Below, in pieces: positions 55,501 through 64,000 of a stretch of 64,000 nt of DNA. The DNA is from Mansonella perstans (taxonomy: Eukaryota > Nematoda > Chromadorea > Rhabditida > Onchocercidae), in NCBI GenBank assembly GCA_037074765.1, contig JBAMDO010000572.1:62001-126000 (forward strand), read 5' to 3'. How positions within the stretch are numbered: position 1 is the first letter of the stretch; every line of letters starts with the position of its first letter. Under the pieces are notes generated by a model. The model saw nothing but the letters and a program-made list of their open reading frames with translations, searched no databases and was not told the DNA's origin. The position numbers and the translations under genes are program-made.

Positions 55501-58500
55501 TAATAATGAGATTTCATCCATTGCTTTTTAATCCAAAATTTTCTGAATGCAGATTTGACGGCAATTTTTTTCAAAAAAATTTATTTTATTAGTGAATGGT
55601 TGTGGTAACATCAAATTCAATTTTTGATTACAAGTCTATTTGGAGCGATGGATGAAATATTTAAGGTAATTTGGCACAAAGTGCATTTTCACAGTAATTA
55701 ATAAAGTGCTGGATGTTAATTAATCACTGAAAATTGACCAGTTTAAAGGAAATTAAATGAAAAGTAAGCGAACGAAATGCAAAGAGTTGATGAGAACAGC
55801 TTTGAAAGAGTTTAAGTAATGATAATTTACATTTTTATGAATCTATTCTGAAATTTTTAGATCTGTGAATTCGCATATACACCAGAGAGGACTTGACAAA
55901 AAGATCATTACAAACTATTTTGGAATCTTTTAGCAGACTATGTTTTTTTCCGGCCAATTTACTTGTTTATTAATTTCTTTCTAGGAAATTCCTGAAATTA
56001 AAGTCAGAGAAGGAATCTATTAGCAAATTTGCGAAACTGCGCTTGTTAGTTCAGTTTAATTGGAATCGGTTTACTAGTTTCATTTTACGTTTGATCGCTT
56101 GTATCTGCCAATTGTTTTTTAAATTACTTATTTACTGAATTGATTTTAATTGTTTTGCATTTATTATTTTGCAGAATATTATTTTTTACTTGACTCTTTT
56201 TTACACTCATAAATTCTTCATACTCTTTAAAATTTCAAAAATGATAATTAAGTTTAAAGCTAAATTTACACTATTAAATGAAACAAGAAGCAAGAGAGCA
56301 AGCATGCACATCATACTATATTTATGCATGTGTGCATGATACTATATCTGTGCTCACTATATCTATGCATCTATTTCATGATACTTTATTCTATATCGCA
56401 TACTATGTCTGTGCATGTATCATCCAACATGTTGTTTCTGCTTTTTAATAATATATTCATTATTTCTCCTCACAGATGGAATAAAGGAACTTTTAAAGGT
56501 TGTTGAAGGTTAGTTATTGTGTGTTGAAAATGTGACAAGTTGGTTGGGAAATCGTTCTGCATTTATTAGGATTGATAAAGTATTTCTAAAGCATTTCTAT
56601 TAAATTGAAACTCATAAGATGGCAAGATGAGAATTGTTGCGCTTTTGTATTGCGGTAAGATTCGCGGACTATGCGAATATTCATAACAAACTGTAGGAAG
56701 CACGACATCAATGACATGAATCGCATATGTTGTCATTTTCTCTTCTTGTTTTATCTTCTTCGAAGACACCGGTTGATTGGTGCGTCACAAGAAGTCGTAA
56801 ATTTTATTCAGTCATTGTCCTCCTCCCACCAATCTGATCTGTTTGTTTCCCTGCTTATTGTTTGATGATACAGCGGTTAATCTCTTTCATCTTTTACCTG
56901 GAGAGCAATTATAGCACGATATTGGTTCAATCAGATTGAAGGAATACCACAGATAAGTGGTCACAATTACAGGTGAGAATAGGAGACTTCATTATCTTTT
57001 TCTTCCCCTCTCTCTTTATATTATCATCTGTCATTCGCTGTTTTCCACTCTATCTCACTCAATTTTTTACTGGTTTTAAATGACACTTTTAAATTCCAAA
57101 CAAAAACAAGAGATCAGAATCAAAATTATGGCATTTCCGTTCAGGTGTGTCGTTATTTACAATTTATAAAGTTTCGGACCGTACTTTATTTTCTGCATTC
57201 AACTAGGAGAATTGATTGTCTACTCTGAATTTATTGTAATATTTATCACCTATCAAAATAATCATCATAAACTTTTTATTTCAATTTTTAGTTGATACCA
57301 CCGACATGAAGAGTTATCTTCTTGTTTGGTCGTCGATTCAAGAGTTCAAGAGAAAAAAATCCTATGTTCGAACTTTTGCCAGAATGATATTTAAAATAGT
57401 AATTTAATAATTAGAAACAACTTGTAAACTTCGTGTTTCATTGTCATTTTTCAAATTCCACAACAAACAAAGACTGGTTCATTTTTCTTTCATACTCCAT
57501 CCGAATTGAGATATTATGATATATAGACAAGGTCACACAAAAAATTGGAAATGAATTACCTCAAAAATGTCTTTTTTCCATCATTTCGCTTTTTGCTTAA
57601 AAATGGGCATTTTTGGCAGTATCAAATGTAAATTTATGATAATTTTCATCTTCAATTCTAATACTCGAAGGGAAACTGGTTTCAGTCATAGTTAACAGTT
57701 TTCTCTTATTTTTTTTGCTTTTTTCTCTTTACTTTTAAAAAAAACAAAAACTTTTTTCTCTTTACTTTTAAAATTTCTCCTACCTAGTAATGAGTCAAAT
57801 TACTTTTTATCTCTTCCGCATCTCTTTAATGCTGCAAAAGAATTCAAAAACCTTAGTTGAGTGGGAGTTTCCCGCTATTTCTCAGACGATTCAATGTAAA
57901 TTGAACAAAGATAAAAAGCCGGAAATATGCAAATTAATTCATAATTTCCTACTTCCTCTGCTCGACATTATGTCATAAACTGGGTCGAATCATTCAGTCC
58001 TTTAAGACGTAGACCATATCCCTTAATCTTAATTGATTCTTTGTAAAATATTGAAGGAAATATGAAAATTCAAATTAAATTACTCAGAAATATTTTAAGA
58101 ACTAATGGTTTTTGCCAAGTTCTTCCTTTAAAAAATTGCGGTGTTTTTTGCGGTTCTTATTGTCATATTAACATCTTTAACTTCCAAAAAAACTCCCAAA
58201 AAAGTTTCCTAAGCCTAAAAGTCCTTATTCATTTATCAAATAATTTTTCTGTGGAAAATATACTCGTTGGAATTGGTAAAATTATGTCATTCATTTGAAA
58301 TTACCATTAAATAATTTTAGTTTTTCAAAATTTGCGTTTCGCTCCTTTGACCTTCATTGTAAATGTTTGATTTCTGGTTGATTTGAAGTTAATAGAATCA
58401 TTACATGCAATGAAAATTTTATGATATTTCATATTTTATTTTATTGTTTTGCCAATAGCATCCCAGCATTTTGTGTTCATTTGTACTCATTTCTTTAATT

Positions 58501-60260
58501 AGCAAATGAAAAAATGAGATCGTGAAAAAATGCAGTAATTAATTCTGTTACATGTAAATCGGTAATTGTGAGGTTTTTTGGAAATTCTGAGGTTTTTTCT
58601 CTGACTACGAAGTTATAGTTTGAGGATTAGAATTTGCATATATCATATTTCATCTGCTAGATGATGCTGCATTCATGAATACTGGGGAAATTTTCTTTTT
58701 TGACATCTCATAATCGATTAATGGAACTCTTAACTGGTAAATCAAGCAATTAAAATTTCGAAATTCAATTTCTTTCGCACTTTCTATTAAACGTGAAATC
58801 GTTGCAATAGTAGTCAAATATTGATAGTTTTTAAAAAAAAAAAAATTTTAAAAAAAATGGCAATTTTTCTTCCACCAATTTTGAATGCTTTTTTTTTTTG
58901 AATGCATCAAAAACGTTTGTAGCTTCTCTCTCTCTCTATCTCATTCTCTATTTCTCCTTCATTCTCTTGTATGCATATCAAGAGATACCGCTTAAATGTA
59001 AATCTCGGGACAAAAGCGATTATTTGAAAAAGATGAAAGAAACAAGTTTGTTAGAAAATGAACAAACAATTTCCACCAACCAGTCCCTGTCACCACTACT
59101 ATCATTTGTTCCGTAATAATTTAAAACTAATCTCGGTGTCCTAAGTAATTTAAAGATTGTGGGAAAGTTTAAATTTTTTCTCTCTTGAAGGCAGAAATTA
59201 CCGCATCAATGAATATTTAACAAAAAGCAATTGGTGATGATATTCTAATTTTAACTTTGAAGATAAACATGAACACTGATTTATATAGATTTATTAAATT
59301 TTAATGTTAATTGTTAATGATTACTAAAATTGCTTGGAATCGAGATCAGGATTTGCATTCTGGATGATGATAGTTGAGGTTCAAAAGTTTGTGAAGTTCA
59401 TAATTCGACACAATTGTCATTCAAGTAATTTCTGGTTGCAATTAGTAAACCGTTTTTGGATGAAGAACAATTTTCATTGGGCTTTAGAATTAAACGAAAG
59501 GTTAAATTGTATTTTTAGTGAATAAATTTAATTATTTGAGAAGCCTTTCATATTTTCTGCTCTTTTGCATGTTCAGATGATGCGTTTTTATTGAATCAAA
59601 GTTTTTGATTTATGTTGTCCATTGGACAATTGACAAGCTATTATCACCCATGTCATTGAATTATTTTCCTTTCACGTCATTTTGTATAATTACAGGCAAT
59701 GAATGATATTTTGTTGAAAATAATTGGTTGTTGAAAAGTTGTATTTTGTAGAGAAAGTAATTTGTAGAGAGAGTAAATCGTAGAAAAATCAAAATAGAAG
59801 CTATCTGACTTTTGAAAATTTTTTCACTGTTGTGTTGTTTTATTGAGAAATTTAACTAAAACAGTGTTGATAAACTAGCAACAGAACCATTAAAGTCTCC
59901 TTAGCACTCTATCACTTTATCATTCTTATAAATTGAATTTCAGGAAACTCTTCTTTTTAATTAATTTATTTGTTTTCTAATATTTTTCAAAATCATACTA
60001 CAACGATTGCAATTTTGTCGCAATATTTCTGATCTTAAAAGTTTGCATATCGCTTTTTGCTGCACTATTAATATTAAAAATAATGGTAATAATAATCATC
60101 ATTGTTTAAAATAATGATAATAATCATTGTATTGTCATTTATTACTTGATTACAATTGTATTATCACTGCAACATCATTGGTACTCTTCTTGCTCTTATA
60201 GCTATTTTCTTATCATCATTATCATGATTATAATCACTGTAATAATCGTAATAACAATGT
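52555..60260. other. Long AT-rich region without an assembled gene
   Basis: Scattered short open frames on both strands (for example a minus-strand 67-codon ORF at 56566-56769 and plus-strand ones at 53824, 57790 and 58898), none with convincing splice partners or homology. Long T or A runs occur near 53570-53610 and 58828-58860. Could be intron of a large gene or intergenic. Confidence 0.4.
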
Positions 60261-60267
60261 AACTACT

Positions 60268-60390
60268 GGGCGTGTCTACGATTCAAAGAATGAGTTGGAG
60301 AAGTCACGCCTTAGTGTTGGAAGGCAATGTCTCTTTGTCTAACACTTTTATACCGTTGGCATAGCGTCTGTTGTCGCTTTTTCCGGTATG
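60268..60390 (+). ncRNA. Possible structured RNA: three consecutive hairpins
   Basis: Three inverted repeats lie back to back: GGCGTG 60269-60274 with CACGCC 60305-60310; nine pairs between 60313-60321 and 60338-60346 (AGTGTTGGA/TCTAACACT, one G-T); ATACCG 60350-60355 with CGGTAT 60384-60389, enclosing AGCG/CGCT. The segment is GC-richer than about 8 kb on either side. The strand is undetermined, and no snoRNA box set was recognised. Confidence 0.35.
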
Positions 60391-61866
60391 TCTCCGCTAG
60401 TTGCTGTTCGGGCATTTATCAATATCATTTTTTTAATTATTTAAATTATAGTTTTTCTATTGCTAATTTTTAGGAGTACTAACCTATGAATGATAAGTGA
60501 ACTTTTAAGGTCCAAAACAAGAAAAGAGTGCTAATTATTGCTAAATAATATTATTTTATTATTAAATTTTAAAACGAGTTGAATTTTAGCTGTCAAATTT
60601 AATCAATATATGTGTTATTTAATGATATTTCATAGCATATCTGAAATGAGGGAATGAACAAATTAATGTGGAAAAGGATGAAACTTAATTAAATTTAAAG
60701 CAAGCAAAAGAAGGAAAGAATGATAGACGTATAAGTTGAAGGGAATTGAAATGATTATTTGCACTTCACCACCTTTCCTACTACTCATCCAAAAATGATT
60801 TGAAAAGAAGCACTTTACAGAGAATGGTAATAAATTCTGATGAATAAGAAATGGGACAAAAGAGAAACTGAAAAGCATTGAAAAAGGTCATTGCCAGAAT
60901 TTCAGTTCATGCATTGCATAAATTTTTTTTTGATTAAAATTTTATAGCATGTATGTATACCTTAAGAAAATTGCTCAAAAATGATGTGAAAAGATGTTTT
61001 TCAATCTGTCTGTTCCAGGAATTTCTATTTCGGTTAATTTCTTATTGCAAATTATGATTGTTAAATGAGTTTAATTGGTCTAAAATTTGTGGCATTAAAG
61101 ATCATTTTAGAATTGGAATAGAAGAGAGGATTTTTCAGTGATAAAAATGATAAACGATGAAAGATTGTCTTTGTTATTCGTTTCATTTTTTCTAAAGAGG
61201 TTACTTGGTGTTCTTTATAGAGCTAGAAACCTGCTTTAGATTGAACAAATGAAATTTAGAATTTACAACTACGCATTCATTGCAGAGTTTTTATTTTTAA
61301 GTTTAATGAATCTTGAATCGATATTTATCTTTTCATATGGGAAATTCATATTTATGTTCAAAAAGCACTTGTAAATATGTTTAAGATATTATGCCAATTA
61401 AAAATCTAATTTTAATTTGAAATTCTTTTCAACAAATTTTTTCACATTTATAAGGATTAACTAGAAATTTGTGTATTTGCCACTGCTGAGATTACTCTTA
61501 AATCAATTTCTAAATAGTCACGATGTATAAATCTGCCGAAATGCGCTGTGTAATTTAGTAATAATTGATTTCGCTGTTTCATTATAAGTCATCAGTTTTG
61601 TAGTTTCCCTTAGTTTTGTACTTTTACTAATATTGCTATTGCTTTTGTTCAGAATAAGCAATTAGCGAATGTGTCAAACAAGAATATACTTTGTAATTAA
61701 TTGACTTGTTTTAAAATGTTTAACATTTCATTGAAAGTTTTTGAATTGGAAATTTTTAATTCTCATTTTTATAAAATGTTTGTAAAAATAATAAACGCGT
61801 ACTTTCGATCGTATTGGACGTTTGCAAACACCATGCGCTAAATTAGTTATCAAACAAATAATATCA
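60391..61866. other. AT-rich stretch, nothing recognised
   Basis: No exon, repeat or RNA gene supported. Confidence 0.5.
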
Positions 61867-61909
61867 TTTATTCACCCTTACATATATGTCAAAGATCAAT
61901 TTCAGATTT

Positions 61910-62091
61910 TTAGAAAATTTTGATGGTTTGGCAAAGATGAGGAAAATAAGCATCAATATAATCATTAGTTGAGCTTTTTTCGGATGCTTTCAATGACGAC
62001 TTATCGTCATGGTAATAAATCTCCTCATTTCTTTGATACTGAATATGTTCAGTAATCATCGTACTGTTGATGCTCGACGCCTTCCGGATAT
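61910..62091 (-). CDS. Possible terminal exon of a minus-strand gene entering from the right
   Basis: The acceptor TGTTCCAATAG (minus) opens 59 codons ending at TAA 61912-61910, with AATAAA at 61872-61867 about 40 nt beyond. The peptide is polar, with charged and Ser-rich runs (EEIYYHDDKSSLKASEKSS), like a cytosolic tail. One codon base is needed from an upstream exon. No family recognised. Confidence 0.38.
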
Positions 62092-63520
62092 CTATTGGAA
62101 CAGTACAAATCAAATGTAAGTTTTGCAAATTTCTCTTTAATAACATTTGCAATTAACAATAGTCGACAAAACATCATTTCAAAAGTTAACGATATTAACT
62201 ATCTCATTATCAGTCATTTCATGAATTATTTCTTATTTAATAATTTCTAAAAATTCTATATTTCACCAAGATCCATCTTGTTACTTTCATGTTACTTTCA
62301 CCTTCCAGTTCCAGCTTAATATGAGTAATCCTCTGGAAATAGTATTATCTAATGTGTTTTTAAAATTCATTTTTCCTATCTTCTCGTTTGTTTATGGATT
62401 TGTTCATCGGTCCACTATTTAAGCGAGGTTATCTCGTGTTTATGAACCTCTCAGCAGCGATTAATGTGGAAGGGGCAATGTTTTTCTAGGACTTATAATT
62501 ACATGTAAGTTAAGTAAACAGTGAGTAAATAATGTTGACCTCCTACCTGAGTAATTTTGGTCTGATTACCACCTGCGGATTTTTAGGAAAAGTCGAGGTA
62601 ATAGGTATGGCACTTCTCAAATTTCGGCAGATGCAATCGTGATGAATCAGTGAATTTTTTTCGCATTTATCGATTTTTTCTACACATGTTCAACGCTCAC
62701 TTTAAATTATTTTTCAAATTTGCAATTAATTGATTTCTTAATTAAAATTTGGTCTTAATGAAAAATTAAGCTGGGATTTTTAAATATAACTAAAATGAAG
62801 ATTGGAGTTTTTGAATTTAAACACTCCGACCAAAAGTGAAAAATTTTTCTGGAAATTGTATTTATTCTATTTTCATTGAAAGTTCCAATTATAAGATTCT
62901 GATAGAAAAAGAAGTTGAAGAAAGCAAAACTGGTTTTTGAAATTTTTTCTGAAATACATAAGGAATGGAAAAGAAATTGGTTGACCTTAAATGAGATTAT
63001 TTTGTATTATAATTCCTGTATAAATAATTATCGGAATGTTAATTAAATTTGCGATAAATTGCTGGGATTGGAAATTCTCATCACTATTAGGTGATTGTTT
63101 AATGTCGTATAACTTTTCCCTTAGTTCATTCTTTTTATTGAAATGACTTTATCGTCAAGTTAGTAATATCGCAATATCTCATCCTAATAGTTTCAAAGTG
63201 ATTTTCGCTTTATCAATCGATTTCATCCTTCTGATGATATGATAGTCAACGTAATCTTTTGAATTATTGTTCTTTTTCTGGATTATAAGAAAATTCAGCT
63301 TAACTTTAAAAAAAAATGAATTGGAAAATTTGATCGCCAAGAACAATTGCTGGTTGAAAAGATAATTTTGGATCACAAATCCGTTCTCTTCTCATCTTTT
63401 TTCCATTTTCTGCCGTTTTTTTTTTAATGGATTCATCATTCTCGGTACTAAAAAAATAGATTTATTGGGGTCTTTCCTACCTATTCTCCAATTAATCTTC
63501 CAGTGTTTGTATGTTCACAG
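62092..63520. other. AT-rich stretch, nothing assembled
   Basis: Possibly an intron of the minus-strand gene that may end at 61910. Only short unsupported open frames were seen. Confidence 0.4.
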
Positions 63521-63630
63521 TAATAGAATCAATCGGATTAAGGAATAATTTAGTGGACGGATCAACGATTCCTGCCAAGTCGATTCTCATAGTCAACGAA
63601 TTTTTGATTTATTACTTATTTCATTTACCT
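63521..63630 (+). CDS. Exon candidate with good splice sites; strand uncertain
   Basis: On the plus strand the acceptor TTGTATGTTCACAG and donor CCT/GTGAGT frame 110 nt with one open frame of 36 codons (ESIGLRNNLVDGSTIPAKSI and onward). On the minus strand the same DNA carries an ATG ORF of 32 codons (63590-63492) starting MRIDLAGIVDPSTKLFLN. The splice signals favour plus; the peptide quality of the minus reading is at least as good. No family recognised. Confidence 0.3.
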
Positions 63631-64000
63631 GTGAGTACTTTGGTAAGGGATCGAATTGTTTATCGGACTTTTTTTATTGGTTAATGTTTATTTGTGCAGA
63701 TAATTCCTGCTTTCAATGAATTCCATTGAAAAATCATACAAAAAGTGGAATTCAAAACAAATTTTTTCGAAATTACAGTTTAATGATTTAACCCATCACG
63801 TTTACATTCGCAGATAGCTGGTTTTTTTCCGAAATTTCAGATTTTTATTTATATGTGTGTTCGGTTAATTCTTGATATATAAATCTATTTTTTAATTACA
63901 GTGAGTGAATTTACTAAAATTTCATCCTCAAGCAAAGTCCATTCCTGTAGATGGAATAAATGGAAACATTAATTGAAAGATTGTTTATTTTTCAAGTTTT
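63631..64000. other. Window end, nothing recognised
   Basis: AT-rich; no supported feature. Confidence 0.5.

Noticed and set aside
56566..56865. Overlapping ORFs on both strands (67 codons minus, 64 codons plus)
   Set aside because: The peptides look acceptable, but there are no splice partners, no poly(A) context and no recognised similarity; not enough to call a gene.

Overview
The window is nuclear DNA of a parasitic nematode, most likely a clade III / filarial-type worm (inference). Its base composition is strongly AT-rich. Genes are broken into many short exons joined by GT-AG introns with worm-type acceptors (TTTTCAG, TTTTTAG). Three start codons sit just behind an orphan acceptor, as expected for spliced-leader trans-splicing. 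One gene is best matched by the nematode centriole gene sas-1. Almost no gene is visible as a single long ORF, so the models below were built by chaining exons through matching splice phases. Every internal junction given closes in frame; the two donor choices I could not settle are named.

Layout. 937-1010 (+): possible last exon of a gene entering from the left. 2530-7932 (-): SCYL1-type pseudokinase, 13 exons. 9172-11929 (-): small two-PDZ protein, 5 exons, with tRNA-Arg(ACG) in an intron. 12371-20935 (+): CD36/SCARB scavenger receptor, 12 exons, with an intron-bearing tRNA-Arg(CCT) in its 4 kb sixth intron. 22628-30741 (-): complete RNA polymerase III subunit 2, 24 exons, 1132 aa. 31400-33370 (-): a membrane-anchored RING-H2 protein I do not recognise. 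34315-38810 (+): an unrecognised multipass membrane protein with an 11-residue amphipathic repeat. 40174-43160 (-): a C2-domain protein related to C2CD3/SAS-1. From 43.4 to 64 kb no gene can be assembled with confidence. It holds isolated exon-like pieces on both strands, simple repeats and one GC-richer islet with three adjacent hairpins.

The genes do not form an operon or pathway. They cover COPI traffic (SCYL1), PDZ scaffolding, lipid or ligand uptake (CD36 family), tRNA/5S transcription (Pol III), probable ubiquitin ligation (RING) and centriole assembly (SAS-1). Two Arg tRNA genes, which are Pol III templates, lie in introns of neighbouring genes on the same strand as their hosts.

The most interesting items are the 11-mer-repeat membrane protein, whose intron 5 reads on as further repeat; the RING protein, whose exon 3 carries a competing stop and poly(A) signal; two tandem duplications that copied exon pieces into introns (POLR3B and the CD36 gene); a five-unit array of GATA-type sites upstream of scyl-1; and the hairpin cluster at 60.3 kb.
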